Positions 8,144 to 16,684 are shown, numbered from the stretch's first letter. The stretch: 54,055 nt of DNA from Paractinoplanes ferrugineus (GCF_016862195.1 NZ_BOMM01000023.1:1-54055), one strand, 5' to 3'. The notes: a model not told the origin generated them from the sequence alone. A program made the numbers and translations.

Positions 8144-8840
8144 ACGCGTCGGCGTCGACGATCGCCGCACCGCCGGGGTCGTTGTTGAAGAAGACGTACG
8201 CCTCGGTCAGCGGCGCCAACCGGTCGAGCCAGCCGGCCAGGGCGGTCCGGCCGTAACGCGGCCACGGCTTGGCCCGCCCCTCGTGCATGCGCAGGTAACC
8301 GAAGTCCGCGGTGGTCCACAGCGGACCGAGCGGGCGGCTGTTGCGGTCGGCCCAGCACAGCGCCGCCCCGTACCTCTCGAGGATCTTGCGGGTTTCGCCG
8401 GTGAACCAGGACTCGTGCCGAGGCTCGACGACCAGCCGTACGGTTCGGGGAAATTGCTTGAGGGTCTGCTCGAGCGCCTCCGGCTCGGCCCGCAGGGTCG
8501 GTGGGAGCTGGAGCAGCACCGGGCCCAGCTTGTCCTCGAGCGCCTCGGCGCGGGACAGGAAGCGGGCGACCGGCTCGGCCGGCTCCCGGAGCCGCTTGAT
8601 GTGGGTGAGGTAGCGGCTGATCTTCACGCCCACCTCGAAGCCGTCCGGGGTGCGCTGCCGCCACTGCTCGAACGTGCTCCGCTCGGGCAGCCGGTAGAAC
8701 GCGTTGTTCACCTCGACCGTGGAGTAGTGCTTCGCGTAATGCTCCAGCCAGAGCTTCTGCGGCACCCCGGCGTAGAAGCGGTCCTTCCAGTCGCGGTACT
8801 GCCACCCGGACGTCCCCACCTTCAGCACAATGGCGCGCAT
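8112..8840 (-). CDS. DUF72 family protein (intact paralogue)
   Basis: 242 residues with the full set of DUF72 landmarks: KVGTSGWQYRDW at the start, 'YSTVEVNNAFYRLP', GPVLLQLPPTL, 'VVEPRHESWF' and the C-terminal 'AYVFFNND'. The biochemical role of the family is unestablished. Its 3' end overlaps the 3' end of the broken DUF72 gene by 32 bp in a tail-to-tail arrangement. It is divergent from the repeat-peptide gene at 8914, with only 73 bp between them. The two DUF72 copies are clearly different at sequence level, so this is not a recent duplication. Confidence 0.88.
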   Translation of the reverse strand: MRAIVLKVGTSGWQYRDWKDRFYAGVPQKLWLEHYAKHYSTVEVNNAFYRLPERSTFEQWRQRTPDGFEVGVKISRYLTHIKRLREPAEPVARFLSRAEALEDKLGPVLLQLPPTLRAEPEALEQTLKQFPRTVRLVVEPRHESWFTGETRKILERYGAALCWADRNSRPLGPLWTTADFGYLRMHEGRAKPWPRYGRTALAGWLDRLAPLTEAYVFFNNDPGGAAIVDADAFIALREARRA

Positions 8841-8913
8841 ACCCGCGATTAGACGTGATCAACCAGGGGTAACCCGAAGTCTCCACCGCAACGACAAGCG
8901 CTAGGAGATACCG

Positions 8914-9162
8914 ATGTCACTCAGCGACGACGACATCACCACCGGCACCGAGACCGGCGGCGAAGGCCCCGCGGACGGCGGCGCCAACCCGAACGGCCAC
9001 GACGGCGGCGCGGACGGCTCGGCGGGCGAGGGCCCGGCCGACGGCGGCGCGAACCCGGGCGGCCACGACGGCGGCGCGGACGGTTCCGCGGGCGAGGGCC
9101 CGGCCGACGGCGGCGCCAACCCGGGCGGCCACGACGGTGGCGCCGACGGCTCGGCGGTATGA
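8914..9162 (+). CDS. Small peptide with three 22-residue repeats (candidate modified-peptide precursor)
   Basis: 82 residues. A 15-residue acidic leader-like segment (MSLSDDDITTGTETG) is followed by three copies of a 22-residue unit and a final Val. Each unit begins GEGPADGGANP and ends GHDGGADGSA; the first copy has Asn in place of one Gly at the join. There is no Cys, no aromatic residue, no Lys or Arg, and exactly one His and one Asn-Pro per unit (copy one has an extra Asn). AGGAG lies just upstream of the ATG. The stop overlaps the start of the JmjC oxygenase gene (ATGA), so the two are translationally coupled. A leader plus identical core repeats next to a modifying enzyme is the usual layout of a multicore RiPP precursor. 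That function is inference; I know of no described family with this repeat. Confidence 0.75.
   Translation: MSLSDDDITTGTETGGEGPADGGANPNGHDGGADGSAGEGPADGGANPGGHDGGADGSAGEGPADGGANPGGHDGGADGSAV
8959..9156 (+). repeat. Three 66-bp in-frame direct repeats
   Basis: Copies run 8959-9024, 9025-9090 and 9091-9156. They are nearly identical at DNA level, differing mainly by synonymous changes and one Asn/Gly substitution. All indels are avoided, so the 22-residue register is exact. Confidence 0.93.
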
Positions 9163-10394
9163 CTCTTGGGGAGCCGGGCGGTGCTGGTCACCGCCCGGCG
9201 CTCGCCCGCCTCACCGGCGTCGAGCCGGCCAAGTTCGCCGCCGCGCACTGGGGCAGGGCCCCGCTGCTGACGCGATCCGCGGACCCGGCCGGCTTCACCG
9301 ATCTGCTCTCCCCGGCCGCTGTCGACGAGCTCCTCAGCCGCCGCGGCCTGCGCACCCCCTTCCTCCGCGTCGCCCAGCAGGGCAAGGTCCTGCCGGCGGC
9401 GAGGTTCACCGGTTCCGGCGGAGCCGGCGCCGAGATCAGCGACCAGGTCGTCGACGAGGACGTGATGCGCCTCTACGCCGGTGGCGCGACACTGGTCCTG
9501 CAGGGTCTGCACCGCATCTGGCCGGCCCTGATTGACTACACTCGGGTGCTCGGCGCCGAGCTGCGCCGCCCGTTGCAGGTGAACGCCTACCTGACGCCGC
9601 CGGCCAGCCAGGGCTTCAGCACCCACTACGACACCCACGACGTGTTCGTGCTCCAGGTCGACGGCACCAAACGCTGGCGCATCCACGAACCGGTCCTCGC
9701 CGACCCCATCGAGAACCAGCCGTGGGGCGGCCGGGCCGACGAGGTGGCCGCGACCGCCGAGGGCGAACCCGCGCTGGACGTGGTGCTCGAACCCGGGGAC
9801 GCGCTCTACCTGCCGCGCGGCTGGCTGCACTCGGCCCAGGCGCAGGGGACCCGCGCACTGCACCTCACCATCGGCGTACGGGCGCTGACCCGCTACGCCC
9901 TCGTCGAGGAGCTGCTGGCCATGGCCGCGCAGGACGCCCGGCTGCGGGCCACCCTGCCGTTCGGGGTGGACGTGTCCGACCCCGACGCGATCGAGCCGGA
10001 GCTGACCGAGACCGTCGAGGCACTGCGCGACTGGCTCGCCGGCACGTCGCCGGCCGCCGTCGCCGACCGGCTGACCGCTCGGGACTGGCCGTCGGCCCGC
10101 CCCGAGCCGGTGGCCCCGCTCGCCCAGCTCGACTTCGCCGCCGCGCTGAGCCCGCAGGACACCGTCAAGACCCGCGGCGGCCTGCGCTGGCGGCTGATCG
10201 AGGACGGTACGGACCACGTCGTGCTCCGCCTGACTGGCCGCACGCTGCGTTTCCCGGCGTACTGCGCGGCCGCCCTGCGCCAAGCCCTCGGCGGCGAGCC
10301 GGCCCGGGTCGGCGACCTGCTCCTGGACACCGACGAGGACCGCCTGGTGCTGGCCCGCCGGTTGCTCCGGGAAGCCCTCGTGGTGCCGGCCTGA
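9159..10394 (+). CDS. JmjC/cupin Fe(II)/2-oxoglutarate oxygenase (ribosomal-oxygenase-like)
   Basis: 411 residues. The double-stranded beta-helix core has the iron triad HYD (H156, D158) and a distal His at 224 in YLPRGWLHSA. KRWRI follows the first two ligands, as in the RoxA/YcfD, MINA53 and NO66 group. A C-terminal winged-helix-like region follows, also typical of that group. Known members hydroxylate Arg or His side chains on ribosomal proteins. The gene starts inside the stop codon of the three-repeat peptide (ATGA overlap), which strongly suggests that the peptide is its substrate or partner. That link is inferred from gene order. The 3' end converges with the FtsK operon 21 bases away. 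Confidence 0.88.
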   Translation: MTLGEPGGAGHRPALARLTGVEPAKFAAAHWGRAPLLTRSADPAGFTDLLSPAAVDELLSRRGLRTPFLRVAQQGKVLPAARFTGSGGAGAEISDQVVDEDVMRLYAGGATLVLQGLHRIWPALIDYTRVLGAELRRPLQVNAYLTPPASQGFSTHYDTHDVFVLQVDGTKRWRIHEPVLADPIENQPWGGRADEVAATAEGEPALDVVLEPGDALYLPRGWLHSAQAQGTRALHLTIGVRALTRYALVEELLAMAAQDARLRATLPFGVDVSDPDAIEPELTETVEALRDWLAGTSPAAVADRLTARDWPSARPEPVAPLAQLDFAAALSPQDTVKTRGGLRWRLIEDGTDHVVLRLTGRTLRFPAYCAAALRQALGGEPARVGDLLLDTDEDRLVLARRLLREALVVPA

Positions 10395-10415
10395 GCGGTC
10401 CGGTCCGGACGCGTC

Positions 10416-11123
10416 TCAACTACCGAGCCCGGCGGCGGCCACGATCAACCCGGCCGTCGCCAGGCCGGTGACCAGCACGGTCACCACCGTAGAGAGGTCC
10501 AGGCCGACGCCGCGCCGGTCGGCCACCTTCTTGGCGCCGACCACGGCGAGAACCGGGCAGGCCAGCAGGACCACGAGCGCGACCACCGGCAGCGCGTCGC
10601 GCCACGTGCCGGCCGGCACCCCGGGCACGTGCGCGTTGTTGCGCAGCACCCGGAACAGCACCGCCCCGACGATCCCGCCGACCAGGCCGAAGATCGCGAA
10701 CATCGCCTTCACCCCGACGGTCAGCGGCCGTGCCGGAGCGGTGTATTTGACCTTGGTCGCGACCTCCTCCAGGTAGTCGATCGCGTCCTTCTCACCACGC
10801 TGTCGCGGGATGACGGCCGGTGGCTTGGTGCGGCCGTACCGTTCGGCGACCGGGCCGACCTTGTGCACGTACTCCGCCCACAGTCCGGCCGCCCGGGCAT
10901 CCACCGACTCGAGCGTGCGCTGCGCCTCGGCGGCGTCGAGCCGGGCCGCCTTCAGCGCCTCGTCGGCCTTGCGCACCGCCTCGTCGGCGGCCTGCACCCG
11001 GCCGTCGTGCCAGCGCACCGCCTCGGCGCGCATGACCGCCGCCTCCTCCTCCAAAGTGGTCAGCCGGCGCAGCACGCTGCGGTAGTCGGCGGTGTCGAAA
11101 TCGGCGGGCTGTACGTCGCTCAT
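10416..11123 (-). CDS. Coiled-coil protein with three C-terminal membrane segments
   Basis: 235 residues, last gene of a four-gene operon. Residues about 14-78 are Ala/Glu/Arg-rich and predicted coiled coil. A charged linker follows, then hydrophobic segments near 138-158, 177-196 and 212-232. The start overlaps the stop of the FtsK-type ATPase gene (ATGA), so production is probably coupled. The layout suggests a membrane anchor or pore partner for the ATPase, with the coiled coil in the cytoplasm. I do not recognise a family. Longer in-frame extensions upstream lie inside the ATPase gene and are rejected. Confidence 0.8.
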   Translation of the reverse strand: MSDVQPADFDTADYRSVLRRLTTLEEEAAVMRAEAVRWHDGRVQAADEAVRKADEALKAARLDAAEAQRTLESVDARAAGLWAEYVHKVGPVAERYGRTKPPAVIPRQRGEKDAIDYLEEVATKVKYTAPARPLTVGVKAMFAIFGLVGGIVGAVLFRVLRNNAHVPGVPAGTWRDALPVVALVVLLACPVLAVVGAKKVADRRGVGLDLSTVVTVLVTGLATAGLIVAAAGLGS

Positions 11124-13747
11124 AGTTGTCCGTAAGGGATGATCACTTCGGCACCCCGATGCACCGAGCGGTCGAAGTGCAGCGCTCGCCAGGCCCGCGG
11201 GTACCACACGGGCGCACCGGCGCCCGGATAGTAGGGGGCCAGCTCGCTGCCGTGCACGTCCAGGGCCACCCAGGCGCCGATCGGGTCGGTGCGGGAGGCG
11301 TGCCCGCCGAGCGCGTCGCGCAGCAGCCCGGCGCCGCGCCACCAGCCCAGCACGTGGATGCGCCGCTCCGGGCCCTGCCGCAGGATGGTGCGCAGCTGGT
11401 CGGCCGCGCCCTTGCCGCCGGGCAGCGCGTCGGCCGCGTAGATCAGCAGGAAGTGCGGCCGGTCGGCGGGCCACGACGCCGACGCCTCACTGGCCGCGTC
11501 CTCGAGGAGCCAGTCCGCGTTCTCCGCCGAGAACAGCCCGCAGTCCGGCAGCTCGGCGCGCAACGCCTCGGCGGCCGGCCGGGCGTCCTGGTCGAGGCAG
11601 AGGATCGAGAAGCGGGCACCCTCCGGCGGGAACTGCCGGGCCAGCGACACCCCGGCGGTCGCCAGGATGGCGCACGCCTCCTCGGTGCGGGTGCCGAGGA
11701 CGGCCAGGTTGCGGCCGGGGGCGCGGCGCAGCACCGTACGCGCCGACCGCGCAGTCACGTCGATCGTCTCGCCGAGCAGCACCATCGGCGCGGACGCCGC
11801 GTCGCCGGGGACGAGACGCTCGAAATCGGGGCTGTCGGACAGGCTGGGGATCACGTCACCGTCGAACAGGCGCGGGCCGTGGTCGTCGGGGCGCATCCGC
11901 CACAGCTGGTGCTGCAGGGCGTTCCACCGGTCGCGGTCACCGGCCGACGGCACCCGCACGACCCGGTTGGCCTCGACGGCGCCCGAGTCGGCGTTGACGA
12001 CCGCGTGGTAGCGGGGCAGCGAATCGGCGGCCCCGTTGGTCTCGGCCAGGATGCGCCGGGCCCGCGGCAGGGCGATCCGCAGCGAGAACTGGGCGACCAG
12101 CGCCGGGCGCCCCCACAGGGCCTCGATCCCCGAGACGTCCTGCGACGCCAGGATCAGGTGGATGCCCTGCGAACGGCCCCGGCGGGCGAGGTCCTCGAGC
12201 AGGTCGACGGCCTCGGTCGCGACCGCGTCACGGCCGCTGAGCAGCACCTGGAACTCGTCGACCACGGCCACCACCCGCGGCCACGACCCCTGCGGATCCT
12301 CGGCGCGCAGCTCGGCCAGGTTGGTCACCTCGTGCCGCTTCGCCGCGTCCGCCCGGCGCCGCAGCTCGGCACCGAGGAATCGCAGCAACGCCAAACCGAA
12401 CTCACGGTCCGTGTTGACGTTGACGCCGACCAGTTTCACGTGCGGCAGCCAGCTGGGGTCCCGCCGGCCCGGCGCGAACCTCGCGAACGACACCCCCTCC
12501 TTGAAGTCGAGCAGGTAGAAGGCCAGCTCGGCGGGGGAGTAGCGAGCGGCGAGCGCGCCCATCCAGGCATAGATCAGGTTGGTCTTGCCGGTGCCTGACG
12601 GCCCGGCGATCAAGGCATGCGGCGGGTAGTCGCTGAGCGTCACCTTCACCGGCGTGCCCTGCGGCCCGTCACCCAGCGGAGCCGACAACCCGGCGGCCGA
12701 GCTTTCCGTCCACAACTCCTGCGGCAGCAGGCTGTCCAACGCGACCGGCGCGGGCCCCGCGGCCACCGCTTCGGCGATCCGGCGGCAGGCCGCCGCGACG
12801 ACCGCCTGCGGCGGACCCCCATCCAGCCGTACGGGCAACGCCCCCGCACTGCTGATGTGGCCGTGGTCGCCCCGCTGAGCGGTGATGAACTCGATGCCCG
12901 GCGCCGGTTCGACACGCATGCCCTGGACCAGCAGATGCACCCCGGCCGCCGCCCCGGTGCGCAGCAGCCGCTGCAACTGGGTCTGCTCGGCCCGGCTCAG
13001 CTCACCCGCGCCGAGCAGCACCGCCACCCGCCACGGCTCCGGCCGCCGGTGCGTCGCCGCCGCCAGCTCCCGCACCGACGTGTACTCCCCGGCCAGCACC
13101 GTCTCGTTGATCCGGCGCACGTGGTCGACCAGGTCGTCGAGCAGCGCCGGCAGCTCACCCGGGCCGGCGAACTTCAGCACCCCGGCCGGGGCCAGCGTGG
13201 CGAACCGCGCCAGGCCACCACCCAGGTGCTCCGGGTCGTACCCGATCAGGTGGAGCGAGCCCGGCGGCGCCGTGCCCAGCGCCCGCAGCAGCAACCCCGC
13301 GACCACCTCGTCGCCGAAGGCCTGATCGCCGCGCACCACCACATGTCCGTGGTCGAGCAGCGGCACCAGGGCCGGTACCTCCTCGGGATGAGGCAGCAGC
13401 AGCCGCCCGACCCGCAGCTCGGTGGCCGTTTCCTGGGGCGAGAGCTCCCAGACGGCCCACGAGTCGCCGGCGGCACCGGGCGCGGCCCGATCGGCGGCCC
13501 GCGCGGTCGCCTCGGCGTACGCGGCAAGGTCGGCTTTGCTCTGCTCGTCGATCTCCAGGAGGCGTTGATCGCGCGCCTCGGCCACGTTCTGCCGGCGCTC
13601 GACGGCGGCCTGCACCACCCGTTCCCGGCGGGCGACCGCCGCCTCGTAGGCGGCCCGCGCCGAGGCGAGCGCGTCCTCGGCCACGCCGAGGGCGTGCGAG
13701 AGTCCGGCCCGGATGTCCATGACGTGCTGCGTGTTCGACTCAGACAT
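11120..13747 (-). CDS. FtsK/SpoIIIE-type ATPase with N-terminal coiled coil
   Basis: 875 residues. A helical, Ala/Arg/Glu-rich N-terminal segment (about 10-90) leads into a degenerate ATPase-like region. The central FtsK/SpoIIIE domain follows, with Walker A GPSGTGKT at 382-389, Walker B VVAVVDEF with its acidic pair at 497-498, and a sensor-like ILASQ. The C-terminal third looks like another degenerate P-loop domain. No membrane helix or FtsK gamma domain is seen, so it is not the chromosome translocase. The domain train resembles EccC of type VII secretion, but the partner genes differ. The ATG at 13747 is chosen over TTG at 13753. It lies 15 bases downstream of the 292-residue gene and overlaps the membrane gene by 4 bp. 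Confidence 0.88.
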   Translation of the reverse strand: MSESNTQHVMDIRAGLSHALGVAEDALASARAAYEAAVARRERVVQAAVERRQNVAEARDQRLLEIDEQSKADLAAYAEATARAADRAAPGAAGDSWAVWELSPQETATELRVGRLLLPHPEEVPALVPLLDHGHVVVRGDQAFGDEVVAGLLLRALGTAPPGSLHLIGYDPEHLGGGLARFATLAPAGVLKFAGPGELPALLDDLVDHVRRINETVLAGEYTSVRELAAATHRRPEPWRVAVLLGAGELSRAEQTQLQRLLRTGAAAGVHLLVQGMRVEPAPGIEFITAQRGDHGHISSAGALPVRLDGGPPQAVVAAACRRIAEAVAAGPAPVALDSLLPQELWTESSAAGLSAPLGDGPQGTPVKVTLSDYPPHALIAGPSGTGKTNLIYAWMGALAARYSPAELAFYLLDFKEGVSFARFAPGRRDPSWLPHVKLVGVNVNTDREFGLALLRFLGAELRRRADAAKRHEVTNLAELRAEDPQGSWPRVVAVVDEFQVLLSGRDAVATEAVDLLEDLARRGRSQGIHLILASQDVSGIEALWGRPALVAQFSLRIALPRARRILAETNGAADSLPRYHAVVNADSGAVEANRVVRVPSAGDRDRWNALQHQLWRMRPDDHGPRLFDGDVIPSLSDSPDFERLVPGDAASAPMVLLGETIDVTARSARTVLRRAPGRNLAVLGTRTEEACAILATAGVSLARQFPPEGARFSILCLDQDARPAAEALRAELPDCGLFSAENADWLLEDAASEASASWPADRPHFLLIYAADALPGGKGAADQLRTILRQGPERRIHVLGWWRGAGLLRDALGGHASRTDPIGAWVALDVHGSELAPYYPGAGAPVWYPRAWRALHFDRSVHRGAEVIIPYGQL

Positions 13748-13762
13748 GGGCAATCAGCGTTC

Positions 13763-14641
13763 TCATCGGGCGTCGGCGGCCTCGGGGCGGCGCAACGGTT
13801 CGGGGGCGTTCGGGTCGAGCGTGTTGGCATCGCGGCCTAGCCGGGCGAGGAGCACCCCGGTGAGCACGCCCGCGGTGACGGCGTTGTCGGCCGGATGTCC
13901 GGACTGGCCCTGCTGGGCGACCGGCACCCGGCAGATGCGGGCGATCAAAGTGTCGAGTACGGCCGGGGGAGTGCCGGGAAGCAGTGACCGCACCCGCCCC
14001 GCACTGGCCGTCCGGAGCCGCTCGACGTCACCCGGCCCCGGCTCGTGCCCGAGCAGGTCCCCGGCCAGCCGATGCAAAACCGGCGCGCTCGCCGCGGACA
14101 GGGCCAGCCCGGTCGCGGCGTTCGCCGAGTGCAACTCCCGCCCGAGGCGGGCCTTGTCGCCGGAACGCACGCCGTTGGCCACCCGGCGCAACAGCTCGGC
14201 GGTGTCGGCCTGCTGCTCCTTGCTCTCCTCGGCGGGGGCGTCCTCCCCGGTCAGCTTCTTGACCCGCTCGTGCCACCAGGGTCCCAGTTTCTCCCCCTCC
14301 GGCTTCTCCTCGTCGGGCTTCTCCTGCTTGACCTCGGGCCGCTCCAGTCCGGCCTTCCAATCGGAGTCCGGCGGGGCGGACGCGTCGGCCGTCATGCCGA
14401 TGCTCGCCAGATAGGTCGCGATGGCGTCCTGCGCGATCCGCAGCGCCGCCGCCGCCTTCTCGGCGTGCTCGGTGGCGTTGCCGAGCTGCGGCACCCCGAC
14501 CGGATCGACGGAGGTCTCGCGAACCCACATCAGGATCTCGGTGGCACTGCGCAGCTTCTCCAGCGCCGCCGACACGAGCCCCGTCGGCAGTTCGTCGGAG
14601 GTGGCGCGAAGCTGGGCGCCGAGCTCTTGGATCAGTGACAT
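13763..14641 (-). CDS. Helical operon protein of unknown function
   Basis: 292 residues. Residues 1-85 are helical and lack any recognised motif. About 100-120 is a strongly charged Lys/Glu/Pro linker. The rest is Ala/Leu/Arg-rich and helical, with a Gly/Ala segment near the end (TAGVLTGVLLARLG). The start at ATG 14641 lies 4 bases after the stop of the small helical protein; a 19-residue upstream extension would run into that gene. Position between the small protein and the FtsK-type ATPase suggests an adaptor or structural component of the same machine. I do not recognise the family. Confidence 0.75.
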   Translation of the reverse strand: MSLIQELGAQLRATSDELPTGLVSAALEKLRSATEILMWVRETSVDPVGVPQLGNATEHAEKAAAALRIAQDAIATYLASIGMTADASAPPDSDWKAGLERPEVKQEKPDEEKPEGEKLGPWWHERVKKLTGEDAPAEESKEQQADTAELLRRVANGVRSGDKARLGRELHSANAATGLALSAASAPVLHRLAGDLLGHEPGPGDVERLRTASAGRVRSLLPGTPPAVLDTLIARICRVPVAQQGQSGHPADNAVTAGVLTGVLLARLGRDANTLDPNAPEPLRRPEAADAR

Positions 14642-14645
14642 CGCG

Positions 14646-14906
14646 TCAGAGCATCGCCGTGTAGTTCTGCGCCTGCTCCACCGCCATGGCAGTGGCACCC
14701 AGACACTCCTCGAGCGACTGGTCGGCCTGGGACAAACTCGAATGCGCGGACCCCACGGCGTCGCTCCCGCTGCCGTCGAGCGCCGCCGCCAGGCTCTGCT
14801 GGGCCTCGCCGATCTTCTCCCGGGCCGCCTGAATCGCCGCCTGCCCCTCGCTCACTTGCTGGAGCGCGGCATCCACGGCCGCTTTGACCTCGGCGACACT
14901 GGCCAC
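14646..14906 (-). CDS. Small all-helical protein, first gene of the FtsK operon
   Basis: 86 residues, rich in Ala, Gln, Ser and Glu, predicted to form two helices around a central DGSGSDAVGS turn. Size and helical-hairpin look recall WXG100/ESX substrates, but there is no WXG motif at the turn and no YxxxD/E tail, so the resemblance may be superficial. GTG at 14906 is chosen because GGAGG lies eight bases upstream; a TTG at 14921 overlaps that site. As the first gene of the operon it could be the substrate of the ATPase machine or a structural subunit. Confidence 0.7.
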   Translation of the reverse strand: MASVAEVKAAVDAALQQVSEGQAAIQAAREKIGEAQQSLAAALDGSGSDAVGSAHSSLSQADQSLEECLGATAMAVEQAQNYTAML

Positions 14907-15443
14907 CCGTGCAGCCTCCAACTGTGCGGAACCCGACTCTGCCCCTCAGCCTACTGCCCCCTTCCTGCCCCGCTGTCCGCGCACGCCCGTTTTCTGTCCA
15001 GAGGGAGAGCGCTTGCCCACAGCCTCGGCCCTGTACCGCGACCCACCTCGCACCCTGTCCTAGATCTGACCCGCCGCAAACAGGAATGAACCCTGCCCGC
15101 GGACTCCAATCTACGCAAATACCCCACCCACGCCACCTAGTCATCCTGACGACGGACCCCCGCCCCTCGCTCCGTCCCGTCCGTCTGCCCCATTCGCCCG
15201 CCCTGTCCGCCGACCGGCTCGGTGACAACTGGGGTGGAGTAGCCGACCTCGGCGGTGTCGTCGGGTCTGAGTGTCCGCCCGCTGCCACGACGAGCCATTC
15301 AAGACGGACAATTCGCCCACCGAACACGCCGGGAGCATGGCGGGCTGGCCAATTCGCCCACTGGACACGCCGGGGGCATGGCGGCCGGACAAATCGCGCG
15401 CTGGACAGGCCGGGTGTGCGGGGTGTGGCGAAGCTGTCGGCGG
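14907..15443. other. Gene-less stretch upstream of the FtsK operon
   Basis: This 537-bp interval lies between the start of the small helical gene and the 3' end of the MFS gene. Open frames here are GC-rich artefacts with no start-site support. It should hold the operon promoter, but I could not identify -35/-10 elements with confidence. Its right half contains the 41-bp repeats listed separately. Confidence 0.6.
15309..15430. repeat. Three degenerate ~41-bp tandem repeats
   Basis: CAATTCGCCCA at 15309 and 15350 and CAAATCGCGCG at 15390 mark three units. Each also contains (A/G)ACA(C/G)GCCGGG followed by a CATGGCG-like segment. The period of 40-41 bp is not a multiple of three, so the array is probably non-coding. 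It lies just downstream of the MFS gene. Confidence 0.75.
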
Positions 15444-16628
15444 CTACGGCGACACTCGAGAACGCGGGTCGTCGGTGGCCGGCGGGCGGGCTGCGGTTGC
15501 TGTCATGGCGCCGATCGCCAGCAGGCCGGCGACGGGGGCCAGGGCGAAACCGGTGCGGATGCCGGCGGCGGTGAGGGGGCCGGCCAGGGCGGCTCCGGTG
15601 GCGCTGCCGACGGTGAAGGCGGTGAAGATCCAGGCGAAGGCCTCCACGGCGGTGCCGGGTGGGGCCAGCCGGTCGGCGGCCAGGAAGGCGGCGGTGAGCA
15701 GCGGGGGCAGGCCGAAGCCGCTGATCAGCTGCAGGGCGAACATCGGGCCCGGGGAAGGCGCCAGCAGCAGGGGAAGGTAGAGCGCGGTGAAGCATGCCGC
15801 CAGCACCGGCAGGCGGCGGAGGGTGCCGGGGCTGGCCCGGGTGTAGAGCAGGCCGCTGATCAGGGCGCCGACCGCCTGGAACGCCAGCAACCAGCCGGTC
15901 AGGCCGCGGTTGCCGGTCGCTTCGGCGTAACCGGTCAGGACGACCGGGATGCTTCCGACGGCGGCGCCGACGCAGGCTATGCCGAGCACCATCGTGACCA
16001 GGCGGCGGGAGCGGAGCGGGCCGGCCCAGTGGCGGTGGACGGTGGCGTCGCCGCGCCAGTGGCGCACGGCGGGGGCGGCCACGAACGCCGCCACCCCGGC
16101 GAGCTGCAGGACGGCGGCGGTGATCAGTCCGGTGGCCGGGCCGCCGAGCCCGACGGCGGCCAGGGTCACCAGCGGACCGACCACGAAGATCACTTCTTGA
16201 AGGGCGATGTCGAGCGCGTACGCGGCGGTCACGTCCGCCGGTGGCACCAGGTTCGGCCAGAGTGCTCGCAGGCAGGCTTCGAGTGGTGGGGTTCCCAGGC
16301 CGGCCAGTAAGGCGCCGGCCAGCAGCATCGCCGGGCGGCCGTCGTTCAGGGCGGCGACGACGTAGCCGGCCGCCGACAGCAGCGCCGATCCGTACAGGAC
16401 GGGTGGCTGGCGCCGGCGGTCCACGGCTCGGGCCAGCAGCGGGGCGGTCACCGCCATGCCGGCGGTGAAGACCGCGACGACGGCGGCGGCGACGGCGAGG
16501 CTCACCGATTGCCTGGCGGAGAGCAGCAGGGCCAGTGGGGCGGCGGCGGTGGGCAGCCGGCCGACCTGGCTGGCGATCAGGACGAGCGGGACCTGCGGGG
16601 CGCGCAGAACTTTCGAGGCAGCGGGCAT
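15444..16628 (-). CDS. MFS transporter
   Basis: 394 residues with about twelve hydrophobic segments, interrupted midway by a charged cytoplasmic loop (VRHWRGDATVHRHW). After the second transmembrane segment comes the loop ARAVDRRRQPP, in the place of the MFS signature loop. The substrate cannot be told from sequence; an exporter of small molecules is the usual assumption. The ATG at 16628 has GGGAG shortly upstream. It stands alone: a possible tiny gene precedes it and a gene-less repeat region follows it. Confidence 0.85.
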   Translation of the reverse strand: MPAASKVLRAPQVPLVLIASQVGRLPTAAAPLALLLSARQSVSLAVAAAVVAVFTAGMAVTAPLLARAVDRRRQPPVLYGSALLSAAGYVVAALNDGRPAMLLAGALLAGLGTPPLEACLRALWPNLVPPADVTAAYALDIALQEVIFVVGPLVTLAAVGLGGPATGLITAAVLQLAGVAAFVAAPAVRHWRGDATVHRHWAGPLRSRRLVTMVLGIACVGAAVGSIPVVLTGYAEATGNRGLTGWLLAFQAVGALISGLLYTRASPGTLRRLPVLAACFTALYLPLLLAPSPGPMFALQLISGFGLPPLLTAAFLAADRLAPPGTAVEAFAWIFTAFTVGSATGAALAGPLTAAGIRTGFALAPVAGLLAIGAMTATAARPPATDDPRSRVSP

Positions 16629-16684
16629 GGCATCGCTCCCGGGCGATGAGGGGACGAACGGGGGACACGCTGAACCGTCAGCGG

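Noticed and set aside
10416..14906. Type VII (ESX) secretion locus
   Set aside because: There is an EccC-like ATPase and a small helical protein, but no WXG motif and no EccB, EccD, EccE or mycosin gene.
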